DNA of 64,000 nucleotides from Diplosphaera chodatii (taxonomy: Eukaryota > Chlorophyta > Trebouxiophyceae > Prasiolales > Stichococcaceae), in contig JAALGY010000019.1 in the NCBI GenBank assembly GCA_032358165.1, positions 1,178,001 through 1,242,000 on the forward strand, written 5' to 3'. Position 1 is the first letter of the stretch, and the number at the start of each line of letters is the position of its first letter. The notes under the pieces were generated by a model. It was given only the letters and a program-made list of their open reading frames with translations, had not been told where the DNA came from and made no database searches. The position numbers and the translations under genes are program-made. Shown here in pieces: positions 42,501 to 54,136 of the stretch.

Positions 42501-45500
42501 GCACTCCGCTTGACCAGCATGCCAGCAAATATGTACTTCCTTGCAACAGCGACAAAGTGTCGTGGCAGGGCACCTGCACAGCGCGGGAGTAGGGGCTGTC
42601 CTCGTCGTAGGCGTCGGTCACGCGCATCGACACATCTGGGAACAGGCGCTCTGACCACTCGTCCAGTGAGCGCCCCGCGACCACTTCGTCCCCTGATGGC
42701 GACATCTCATCACCTGCAACACCACCTGCCCCGCTCACAGGTCTGATGTCTGGCGCACAACTGATGACCATGTATGACACTAGGACCGCCCAGCAACGCA
42801 GACATCCCAGAGCACAATGCGGACAGGCTGCACAAGCCTGCCACCACGTTGTATGGACACCCAGCCAAGCAACAGGGTGTGCACGACATATGCTGACCCA
42901 GAGGTGCTGCCGCATCTGCCGGAGGCAGTTGGACGGCCTCTTCATCCGTGCCAGAGCCGTTGCCTCCTGCCGCTGCAGCCCCCTGGCGGCCTTGCACCCT
43001 GACAGTGCCCGACTTGCCTGTGGCAGGGCCATCGGCTCCATAGACGTCACCCTGCAGGAGACCCAGACAGCTGCGCTTTATAGCATGTATGCAGCAAGGT
43101 ACCGTTCTGCACCAAGAGTGAGCGCACAGTCTGTGTTCCTGTGCAAATATGGGTCCAGGATGCAACTCACCTGCAGCTGGTCATCATCAGCATGACTGCC
43201 ATTGAGCCGAGCACGCGCCCGCCTCGCAGCCTTTGCCGCTGCACGGGCCGCCGCAGCCTGTCGCATCCAGGGTTGCAAGCATTGCTTTGCTTTAGAACCC
43301 ACCACGAAAGCATGCGGCAGGGTGCTACAGGCCCTTGTCATGGCAGGCCCCTCAGCAGTGCACACCTTGGTGACAGCGACAGCGGTGGCAGCGGCGGTGG
43401 CAGCCACAGCTGCGCGTGAGGACGCCTGAGTATAGGACTTCACATCTGTGATTGCCGCCTCCTGCATGGCCAGCGCCAGCGCCTCCTTCTCTCTGTACCC
43501 TGCATCCGCCTCGTCCTCCTCGAAAGCCTGCAGGCAAGCGGCCCAGAATATTGCTTGGTGAAGGTTGCTAATGTAGTAGCAGGGCGTATGTTGATCTGCA
43601 GTGCTCCCGGCGCCACCTCAACAGGAATGCCACCTTTGGCTACGACCACAACATGCTTGCACCATGCTCACGGAAGTTGCCCCTCCCACCTTGTACGTGA
43701 ACTTCAGGTGGATCTCGCCGACTGGCTTTGCAGGGGCTGTGAGGGGCTGCGCATCCATGACGGGCAGCCAGGCGTCCAGGGCGCCGTCAGCCGGCAGCCG
43801 CGACAGCGGGAAGCTCACATTGCCCAGCAGCGGCCGGCCCGTCAGGTGCGAATCCCGCACCTGAATTTCGAGGGACTGAATTGCCGGGTCCTCCACCTGC
43901 AGTAAAGCGGGCGCCCCAGTGTGCACACATCATATGCCACAATGATCATCACAAATTGCGATTGGTTATGCGGGCCAGAATTATCATGATCAGCTTGCAG
44001 CACACCAGGAACTGGAACTCCTGGTTCCAGACCGGGGCGCGGTGGCGGCCTGCGTGCGACGTGTCATCATCCCGCCGGCTGTTCTCTGCCTGCAGGTCAA
44101 CAGCATCCAGGTAGTCAACTCTTGGGGCACTTATGAACAGTGGCTCATGTTTCTTTGCCAAGAAAGCGAAGGAAGGTGTGGAAGAGGGTTGCACGGGCAA
44201 CATTGCTGTGCTGAATGTACTGCAGGGGGGTACCTGCGTGCCGAGGGTGAGGCGGCACCAGGGGTTGCTGGTCCAGGGGAAGCCCCACACCGGCAGCGCC
44301 CGTGCCGCAATCAATGACACCTGCAGCTCCCCCTGCATGATCGGTGTACATTGGGCGTCACGACTGCATCGTCACCATCAACACCGTCACCATCATAATC
44401 ATTATGATGCACCTCTGGCATTGCTGGCAGCGCTGAGAAATGCTAGACGCCGGCCACAGCATACAGGAGGACCGTGGGCAGGTGCTGCTCTGACACATGG
44501 CATGTCACACCCTGAAGGAGTCGGGCAGTGTGACGCCGCCAGCCGGGGACTGCGGCCCCAGCGGCAGCGCTGCAATCAGAGCGTGCTCCAGCGCATCGCT
44601 CTGCAACAAGCAAGTATTGTCAGGAGAGCAGCGTCTGCAAACTGCTCTGTGTGGCGGCAGGCGTGCAGCACAGCATGACTTCCCAACATCTGCTGCAGCT
44701 TCGCAAAGCGTCACCTGCAGGACTGCCGAGGCAACAGCGCGCATCACAGCATCACGCCCCACGGCTGCCTCTGCCACTGATGTGAGTCCCGGCGGGATCT
44801 GGATCTCCAGGCGCTTGGGCAGCACCATGAGGTCCGGCAGGTCCACCGTCAGCAGCCGCGTCAGGAAGGCCTACGTCAGGCCGACTTGGTGATACGTTTA
44901 CACATCAGCAAGCAACAGCATACTCGGTGTCACTTAGCAAAGATGAAGGGTCCTGTACACAGTGACATTGCAAGAGCCCAGAGCCGGTCGTCCGACCCAG
45001 CTGCAGCTCTGTTTGGGGTGTCGAGGCATGTGCCACTGTGCATGCAGGGCCAGCCTCTGATGCACAGCGCTGGGGTTATTGCACCTGCAGGATGGGGATG
45101 CGCATAAGGCGGACGCGGTTGTAGGGTGCCAGCTGCACACGCACGGTGGGCTGCCCCACAAATGCGAGGCTGATGGTGCCCACATGCGGCGGCAGCGGCG
45201 CCAGCCGCAGCTTGATCCACAGCTCGCACTCCAGGTCCAGCTCGCTCACCAGCACGGGCACCTGCGGGTCGGAACCGCAGCATGCACTCCTCAGATTGAT
45301 GTTCTCAACCTAGCCACAGAGTATGCGGTTCCAGATACTATTACCAACAACTGAGCATCCTCTGCATCGGGGAGCACCCCGCACCTTGATTCGCATCTTG
45401 CTCTTGCGCCGGCCCAGCTCTATCAGCAGCAGCATGCGTGCGCCACCGGTGTAGCGGATAGCCACCACACCATTAAGATCGGAGTCCTGCAGCACGCCAG

Positions 45501-46851
45501 CAACTTGGCTCGGTATCATGTAGGACCAAGGATGTACGGTATCGAGGCTGTCCGGTATTGAGGCTGTCTCCCGAGGCAAGGCCAGAGGATGATGACAATG
45601 TGCACGCCCGCCATGAGCATTGATGACGATGATCTGCTTATATGCATGGCATTGCGCGGGCAACAACAGGACAGGGTGGGAGCCACCTTGCGGGAGGTGC
45701 GGCGGCGCATGTTGCTGAACACGGGCGCCTCGTGGTCCAGTGTGAACTCCACGACCTTGAGGCGCTGCACGAAGCGCGGCACGGAGCGCGCCGCCACCAG
45801 CCCATCGAACACCGGCTGCAGCAGGTCAGCCAGCCAGCGCTCCAGCCCCCGCAGGTACACCCGCCAGATCTGCAGCGCAGCACCCAGTCGAGACGTCTAC
45901 GCTGCGTCAAACCCACACGGGATCCCAACTGCATCAACGCGCATCATAGGGGCGGCACTTGCACCGAAGGAGACCGTCACATGCAGGTATCAGGCAGGCG
46001 ATACTCTGTGACCGGCAACAACAGTGGCTGCACATGGCAGCTTCGCATCCCCAGCCTACCTTGCGAAAGGCCATGTTGAACCACTCCACGCTCTCTGCAT
46101 CCCCGCTGTACTGCATGACCGCCCTTGGTTCCCGATCCGCTCCATCACCTGGGGTAGAATCTACTGAGATCATACCCAACGGATACACTCCAGCATGCCG
46201 CACGACCTGCAATACCAGCCTATGCCCTCCCAAGGCTGCAGCTTCAAGGTTGGTTATAGGGTGCAGTGGCCTCTCACCTGACTGAGAGGCTGCGGCCCAA
46301 GGGAAGGACGGCTTCATCCAGATGAAGCGCGAGATCAGGCGCCGCACGAGCGGCAGCTGCATCGCCCAGTGCAGTGCAGTGTGCACTATGACAGCCATGA
46401 TGGCTCCCGCCGCGAAGAAGCGCCAGGGGCTGCGGGCTGCAGCGTTTGGCGGTGACGGCGGCGGCCCGGCGGCTGCCTCTGCTGTGGCTGCCTGCTGCAG
46501 TCTGCCGGTCGCAGACGTGGTCTGCTCGTGAGATGGCGCAACCGCTGCAGTGCTGCTGTGATGGTCCGGTATGCTGCCAACTGAAGCGGCAGCTGGCCGC
46601 TGGTTTCCAGCAGGACTGACCCAAGGTGGCGCATAAGCGTCAGCTGATCCTGCTGTTGCTGCTGACCGGGGTCGGGACTCCAGCCCAGGTGCACCCGCGT
46701 CAACACCCGCTTCTGCAACCTCCGCCGTCGCCTGGGGCCTGCTGCTATGCTCATGGGCACCCTGGTCGGCCTCCAGCCAGGCCGCGACCTCCGGACCATA
46801 CCGCTGCCGTGCCTCAGTGCTACAGCTGCTGCTAGCACAAACGACCTGCAT
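39576..46851 (-). CDS. SMP-C2 lipid-transfer protein, E-Syt/NTMC2-like (multi-exon)
   Basis: Probably an ER contact-site protein moving lipids between membranes. The N-terminal exon (candidate ATG 46851-46849; an upstream exon is possible because a CAG acceptor-like site sits here) is low-complexity. It is followed by a hydrophobic segment, FFAAGAIMAVIVHTALHW, encoded near 46425-46370. The SMP domain follows: ESVEWFNMAFRK, VYLRGLERWLADLLQPVFDG and SVPRFVQRLKVVEFTLDHEA at about 45860-45690, LNGVVAIRYTGGARMLLLIE at about 45480-45420, then LECELWIKLRLAPLPPHVG and LPDLMVLPKRLEIQIPPG down to about 44800. A single C2 domain covers about 44330-43680 (LQVSLIAARALPVWG, APVWNQEFQFLV, GEIHLKFTYK). A long acidic, Ala-rich linker leads to EDLPLEDIAKEMQDSWQLKV near 39950-39900. 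The C-terminal hydrophobic segment PWLILLSGLATVIVALLVFL (about 39660-39600) ends in TGA at 39578-39576. Confidence 0.87.
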
Positions 46852-47847
46852 CACATTGTCAGCTGTATCAGCATAAGCTGGGACAGCTTCAAATCAGACG
46901 CTGCAGCATGGTCTGGAGCTTGCCGCGTGGGCAAAGCAGCAGTGTATGACAGCCGAGTGCCAACACGCCACCGTATCGGGCATCTATGCGAGACCTGGTC
47001 ATGCGAAGCTCACGCGAGTGCCCGTGCATGGTGGCCAGAGTGTCCGTCTGACCTTTGCGTGGCAGCGCCGACATGCTGTGCTTCCGTTCGGCGACCGAAT
47101 GTTGCCATAAAGGCGATGACCACACGGGTGCACCCGCGCCGCTGTCTCCAAAGGTGGCAGACCAAGTGGCAGTGAGCCCATCACATCATGTCTTGCAAGC
47201 TCTGCTCACGGAATATGCATCCGATTCCGCTCCTAAGAGCGTCGATCATTGCTGAGAGACTGCGATGACTACTGTGTCGCAATCGTCAAGATGGTCATTG
47301 CGACATCTGCCTTTGCTGCACCCATGGCAAACATGTGTGAAGCAAACGTTTCCTCTCTCGTAGGAAGTCATGTGTATGCTCTGCTGTTTGATGCCAGCGC
47401 GACGGCGCGCGGTGTCTTGTGATCTGATATGCATTTGGAAGGTCGTGCTTCCTGCTGCTGATAGCAGCAAATTTACCCACCATGCCACCAACAGCTCCAC
47501 TGGCCCCACACTTATCTCACCCAAGGGTGTTACTGGCCAGCCTGCTGGGACGACAGAACAAGCCAAGTTGGGCTGACATGCGCAGTTAGCGCCAAATATG
47601 GCGTTTGTTGTATGCCCCAGCCTGGCGTGCAGGTAAGCGGTGCATAACCGTTTGCCTCTGCTTCTGTGTGACAATCCAATCTGTATCTGCTTGCTGATCT
47701 AGCCGCCTAAGCTCATGATCGGCTTCAGTGCGAAAAGCAACAGTTGGCACCAGTATCTGATATGGTACGTGAGATGCCCAGCCAGAACTGGGGTGCTACC
47801 AGCTCCCGGCTCTTGCGCTACGCTTCCAAGTTCCAGCCAGAGCACCG
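46852..47847. other. Intergenic region between the SMP-C2 and pTAC3-like genes
   Basis: No coding segment recognised on either strand. It should contain the promoter of the minus-strand SMP-C2 gene and the 3' UTR of the minus-strand pTAC3-like gene. No minus-strand TGTAA was found close to the latter's stop. Confidence 0.45.
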
Positions 47848-50800
47848 CTAGGCCGACACAGCTTCGCGCGTGCTGGATGGCTGGCTGGCCCTGATCTGCC
47901 ACTCCAGCTGCCGCAGCAGCAGCCCGTCTGCCTCGTACCCGGCATCCTCCATGCGCTGCTGCAGCACCTTGGCCTGGCCTGGCTGCTCCGCTGCAGGGGG
48001 CAGCGGGGTGAGGAGGTCAGTAGCCATCAAGCAGGCGGGACACTTTCTGTGCAGCTGCACCTGCCAGTGGCACACCACCTAAGGTCACTAGTGAGCTTCA
48101 AATCTGACAAGCCTTCAAGGACGAAGTGGTTCGAGGAAGATGGCGCACCATCGAGCAGCATGTCCAGCAGTGAGCAGAACAGCATGCCGGTCGTCTCCTC
48201 TCCCAGGTCCTCCTCGTAGCGCTGGATGATGTCAAACATGGGCCCCGCCAGCCGTGTGTTCTGCTCCGCCACGACGCCCTGCACGTGGTGCAGCCAGAGG
48301 ACCGCAGGTCAGAGGATATCCATGTGAAGTAAGCCTGAAGATGACTGAAGAGGAAGGTCGTCATTTTGGCATATACATAACAATTGAGGCCTCTGCAACG
48401 GGCGCACTTTGACCAGCATGCCGACGTCATCAGGAGTGGCCCGGCCGCCGAGGGCCTCCACAGCTTGCAGCACCCGCGTCGCCACCAGGGTCTGCGCCTT
48501 GAAGTTGCGGTTGAAGTAGTCCAGCGCAAACTCCTGCAGGTGCAGGCGGCAGCTGAAGTGAGCAGGACATGCAGTCCAGCTCCGTTTCGATATCGAGACA
48601 CGACCGAATGCTGAAGTGGCTGCAGCGCCCTTGCAGGTCACTGAACCCTCTTAGTTCTACAGGTCATGGAGGCAGGCTGCGCAGTGGTGCGCACCAGCTG
48701 GGGGTCGGACAGCCCGTAGAACTCGTTCTCCTCTTCATCGAACCGGATCTCGGGGCCATCGGCGCCCAGGTCATCGTCCGCATCCTCCGCGGCCGAGTCC
48801 TCGTCATCATCATCATCCGCATCCTCGTCGGCGGTGCCCGTTGACGCCTCCACAGCAGCCGGCTGCACCACAAACAGTGCTCTCCGTCCAGGGTCATGTC
48901 TACAGGTCGGCGGTATGTCAATGTGTGGTGTCGTGACTGCGTGTTGGACAGTCGGCCAGCGGCAGATCAGCTTAGGCCGGGCACCTTGGCTTCGTCCTCT
49001 TCTTCGTCTTCGTCGTCCTCGTCGAACTGGTCCAGGCCCAGTAGCTCGGGGTCCAGCGTCAGCTCCTCCCGCACCGCGCCCCCACTGAAGTCCTCCCGCA
49101 TGACGCCCTCCTGCGCAAGTGGCCATCACCCGGTGTGGTGCATTGCCTCAGACGACTGTTTAGTGAGCGTGTCGTGCCACTGGGCACTGCAGCTCATGTG
49201 ACAACAGCCTCATGCGCCTGCAGCACATCTCCATAGGAGGAGGCTGCTACGCTGTGGTGTTGAGCGCTGAGCCGACAAAATGCTGAATGCAAGCTGTTGC
49301 ACTGCAAAGCTGAGATCGACTGCACCTCCAGGCGGGCCACTTCGCGCTTGTTGGCTTCCCGTGCCACCTCCTTCTGGCCACGCTCCTTAACATACTTGGC
49401 GTGCTTTGCCGCCTGGTCACGCTTGGTCTGCGCCACCGAGGTCGAGCCGGCAGAGCTGCGCCGTGCCGCCTGCGGTGCGATGCAGCTGCAATGCTGAGGA
49501 CATTGCCGAGGCAACTGTGCATGCAGATTGCGCCGTACGCATGTGCGTGGCCATCTGCTGGCCGTGTTCCAACCACCGATTGCACCATACACCGGATGCG
49601 CATACAGGGTTGCAGCTGGTTTTCCAGCTGTTGACACCCGAAATCCCACCTGCACGCGCTTGTACAGCTCACGGCGGCTGCCCTCGGTCATCAGCCCCCG
49701 CGCCTGCAGCTCTGCCACCAGCTGCACCACCGTCAGCTTGGACGGTGCCATCAGCTTGCCGTCGGTGTCCAGCACGCCCCTGTGGGACAGCACACCTCAC
49801 GATGGCCGTGGATTGATGTTGGATACTGGGCGCCTCAGCTACCAAGACACAGGCGAAGTTTGCCACAGCAAGCACAACAAGCCCTGGCAGCAACAATCAG
49901 CGCAGCATGCAGCCTTTGAAGACTCCCAGCACCCGGGCTTGCACAGCTTACCCGTCCTCATTGACCTCGATGTCAATGAGCATTGGCTCATCATTATCGT
50001 CGCGCGTGCCGGGGTCCAGCACGCTGACCAGGCGGGTGGGTGCCTGATCCTCGCCGTCCGCTTCCTCCTGATCGGACGCCTGCTGCTGCCTCATGCCAGG
50101 ATCTGCAGCAGGCAGTTATGAGCTAACCTTGCGATGTCGTGTGTGTTGCTGGACTGGACCAAACTGGATCAGTGCCAATCTTCTGCGTGCTACAGAGCAT
50201 TCAAGCACAGTATGAGTGAGCACTGACGACCTCTCTGCAGTGATATAGCTGATGGTCACATTACAGGGCCTAGTTGCACACGCACCCGTGTTGAAAACTG
50301 GCGCTGGCACCTCTGGACGGTAGCCCACAGAACACAGCCGTGCAAAGCGGTCGTGCAGCCAGCTGGTCACGATGCTGAGGCCAATCTCATTTGGTTCAAT
50401 CTCTGGCAGCGCAAAGCCTGCCTTGTTCATCGCCAGCAGCGACTTCAGCAGGTCCTCCGGTGCCATTGTTGCCTGTGGGCAAGCGCAACCACAGCTGAGT
50501 GTATGGGAGCCAAGGGCACAGCTGCCAAGAGCACACCTGGCAGCGGAGACAGCCGCAGCCTGCACTACCGCAACTGCTGCAGCAGATCGCAGATAGCACG
50601 TCATCTGTAGGCGCCCGCTCTTCAGCTTGAGTCCTGGTCACCTGAGTCAGCAAGTACTGCATGAGAACATCTGGCGGCATCGGGCAGGGGCAGGGCGCAC
50701 GACCGCCAGCCTCAGAGAGAGCCCTGCGCGCCATCTCCTTGAAGGCGCCCGTCGCTTCCTGCATTGGTGTAGCTTGCACACTACTTTGACATGCAGCAAG

Positions 50801-53345
50801 CAAGCAAGACGCAGGTGCATGCAAGTGCACCATGGTTCTGGAAAACATGGACTCGGCAGGCCGGCTGAGCGCACCTGCATGCACTCTATGTCGCCTTCGC
50901 ATATGAAGCCCTCGACCTGCAGTGCGTGGAACCTGCGATGCAGTGCACGGGGGGTTTTGAAACCTGCGGCACTATGCATTGCACGCCGCCATCATGCAAG
51001 TTCTGGCAGAGGCTGCAACCTTCAGCCTGTTGCGCATAGATTGCTCACCGGGCATTAGGCTCTACTTCGTATTTGGCCATCAGACCCTCCACCTCATACT
51101 TCAGTTTGTCCAAAATGCTGTATCCAAACCCTCGGTGCCTGTTATCGATGTATCCCTGCACACACGTTCACCCAATCTACACAGGTGATGCAGGGGTGAT
51201 TATCCATCACAAGTACAGTCCCTCTGCAACCTGCCAGGGTTGGGCATTGGATGTTGCAAGATGACACCAGCGCACCCGTAGTAGGCAGTTGAAACAGTCG
51301 GCATCGATACGAATGTCAGGAGAAGTTGCGACATCCAGCAGCACCCTCTCCTGCAGGTACTCTAGTGAGCCGCCTGCTGCATATGTGCGCAGTATTGGGT
51401 ACACGTGCCGGGTCGTTGGCAGCACACCCTCGCGCTGCAGTGGAAGTACACAAACACAGCCTGTTGTCATTTTGCGACGCTATCAAGACGATGGCTTGAA
51501 TCTAACATCTTGGTGCAGGTAGTGCATGGTGAAAGGTATGTTGTTTGCATGCTGACTCACGCTCAGGTGGTGACAGCAAGCAAGACCTGATGCGTCAGTG
51601 GTGCAGTGTTCTGCATACTGTGCGTGGCAACACCTTCATGCGGTTGACGATCTCGATGGCCTCGGACAGGTGGCCGGCCTCGCATACGGCCGTCACCATG
51701 GCCTCATAAACCTGCGAGTTGGCTGCCCATCCCTGCTGCTGCCCACGGGCGAGCTCCTCTGCCGCCTGTACAGGTACATAACAGGTTGATCATGCTGCCG
51801 ACTTGGCCCTTGCTGTAGATTGACATGCATCCTGGAGCGGGTTCCATGCTGCCGTGCGCAATCCGCATGTTCGGTGTCGAGATGGTGGCTGCTTGCGCCA
51901 GCTGCGCATCGAATGCATGTGCCCGCAAGCAACCACCCAGTCTGCAAGTCCTCAGCGCTTGCTGGACTCGCCAATTCACTACAGGGAGTGGTCACCTTTC
52001 TGTGGTGCCCGCGCCGAAGCAGCGACTGCAGCAGCACAAGCCAACCAGGGCGGGCAGACACATGCGGCGACTCTTGCATGCGCGCCAGCAACACTTGCGC
52101 GTCCATCACCATGTCCTCCTGCGGTGTGACACCTTGCATAGGCTGCAGTGCTGGCACGCTTTGCGTGGCAGCTTCTCAACGCATGATGTGATATGTATGT
52201 GCACCTGCATGAGGCTGAGATCAGTCATGCACAAACAGACTGCCATGGCCCATACAGCAGTGCACCTGCATGTATGCGTGGATCAGCAGGATGAAGGAGT
52301 CCTCCAGCAGCAGCACGCCAGCGTCGCTGGCACGCTTGCTCGCCTTCCATGCGCCCTCGGCATTGCGCGATATCGTGTACGCAAATATGAGGCCATGGAA
52401 TGCACGCTGCCCTGTTCAAGCGAGCAGGATCTGTCGCTCAGCGGCCTGCGCAGCTTCTCCCCGACAGTGTATGATTGGGTGGCACACACAAAGCTACAGC
52501 GCAGTACCTGGTGGCAACCCCGCTTCCTCCATGTCCCGTAGCACCGCCTCTGCTGCCTCGATGTCGCCGCTCTGTGCCGCCCGACCCAGTCGTCTGCAGA
52601 ATACCAATCCAGGTGGATGGCCCCTGGTTGGTGGCTGCCTCTATGCTTCTCACGACCTCAAATGTACTGTACATGTCAGGAAAAGCATTCCTTGCTGTGG
52701 CTGCAACAATGTCGGCTTACTTATGGAAGGGCTTTCGTTCAGGCACGAGCTCATCAATGGCAGCAGCAGCCGCCAGCGCCCGCTCGTCCCGCTCCGGCAG
52801 GCCGTTGCCGCCTGCCGATGGTGGGCCCCCACTCGGAGGCAGCACCGCTGTGGCCTGCTGTCCCTGCTGCTGCTGTGCGGCGTCCTCCTCCCGCAGCTCG
52901 GCACCTGCACCAGCAAGTGCGCAGGTGCACTTCAGATATGGTCATCTCACAGCGCGGCGCCGCTGATCATCCCGGCACAGGCAGACGGACGCCGCATAGG
53001 TGCATCTCTGCTGCCTGCATACCTTTCTGCACGACCCATCCTACGCCGTCGAAGGGCTTGCTCGGCTGCTTGCCTGCGCACGCCAGGATGCATGTCGCGC
53101 TTCCATGCAACAAACGAGCCAGCGATGCAGCAGTCGACAACTGCAGCCAGTCTGTACCACATACGAGCGGCTTCACCTTGGCCTTCATCATTCGACGCAG
53201 CACGCCGTGCTTCGCAGGCTCTATGAGGTTGTTGGAACCGGGCATGCCGGCTCCGAACAGGTCTTTGTGGCTTTAACAACAGTGCTGGCCAAGATGGCAG
53301 CTGCTTTGCATTGATGTGCTGCGATGCACTGCCGTGCAGCGGCAT
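47848..53345 (-). CDS. pTAC3/PAP1-like plastid protein with SAP domain and PPR-like helices (multi-exon)
   Basis: In land plants pTAC3/PAP1 is a subunit of the plastid-encoded RNA polymerase complex. The N-terminal part encodes MWYRLAAVVDCCIAG and GVRRQAAEQALRRRR (about 53170-53040), then LPERDERALAAAAAIDELV and RLGRAAQSGDIEAAEAVLRD. PPR-like helical segments follow between about 52,500 and 50,900 (for example NSQVYEAMVTAVCEAGHLSE and GVLPTTRHVYPILRTYAAGG). MAPEDLLKSLLAMNKAGFAL and IGLSIVTSWLHDRFARLCSV lie near 50460-50340. The SAP domain is at about 49770-49650 (SKLTVVQLVAELQARGLMTE, GSRRELYKRVQ). An acidic run of Asp/Glu is followed by IRFDEEENEFYGLSDPQL (48760-48690) and FALDYFNRNFKAQTLVATRV. 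It ends in TAG at 47850-47848. The ATG at 53345 is only one candidate; a basic, Ser-rich transit-peptide-like frame lies just upstream (53580-53480) and may be an earlier exon. Confidence 0.75.
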
Positions 53346-54136
53346 GGTTTGCCCCTCAACTGTGCAGGGTGATCATGACAGCACAAGGTGTGCAACAACT
53401 GAGGTGCAGACCACCTTCCCGCGAAGCTTCGCGGCGCACGGTCAGCAACAAGCAGCTCGATTGGTTTTCCGCGTGTTGGGTGATGCGATAATCCAGCATT
53501 GCGCTGCAACGACACTGGGCGCCAGCTCCTCAGGCGCAGCCGGAGCGAGGCAGATGCTTCTGCCCCTGCTTTTACAGAAGGAGACAAGGAGTGATCGATT
53601 CCGAACCACCAGGCCTGCTAACTCGATTGGGCAACAAACATGCAACCAGATGTTGAGCAGCTTCCTCAGGTCTGCAACGAAGACTCTAGTCATGGCATGT
53701 ACCACAGATTCGTCATGCTGTAGTATTCTTAAACCAGCCATTTGATGCTGGTGGACACCTAGCAGGCGACGGCAGGCTGGCAGCAGAGTGGTAGACGGTG
53801 TGCGTTGCCCACAGCAGATGTGCAATTGTTGTACTGCTTGAATCTGGAGATGAACGACCAACCGGCTCCTAGTATACCAGTATTTACCCAGTGTTTCACA
53901 AGTACCGGAGGGAAAGGTTTTGGCAACGCTGCGGATGGCTAGGACAGCATGCTGCCTGTCACCATTAGTCTTCTCAAGCAGCGGCCAGCATACTTCAAAT
54001 GAATGGTTAGAAAAGATGTAAGCGTGAACAAAGCTATACGTTCAGCATGAAAAGATCACGGTGTTCTGGCTTCATCGCCTTTGGTGTCATACTTCTGTCC
54101 CACTGTTCTTCTATCAGCAAAGTGGCGGCAGCCACC
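53346..54136. other. Region upstream of the pTAC3-like gene and downstream of the PhoX-like gene
   Basis: It probably contains the first exon and promoter of the pTAC3-like gene. A minus-strand frame at about 53587-53480 reads LSPSVKAGAEASASLRLRLR, Ser/Ala/Arg-rich like a chloroplast transit peptide, but its in-frame start is not an ATG, so it was not called. The rest (53760-54136) holds no recognisable gene and should contain the PhoX-like 3' UTR. Confidence 0.4.

Noticed and set aside
46852..46854. GTG start one codon before the SMP-C2 start
   Set aside because: The next codon is ATG (46851-46849), which is the more plausible eukaryotic start if the exon is the first one.
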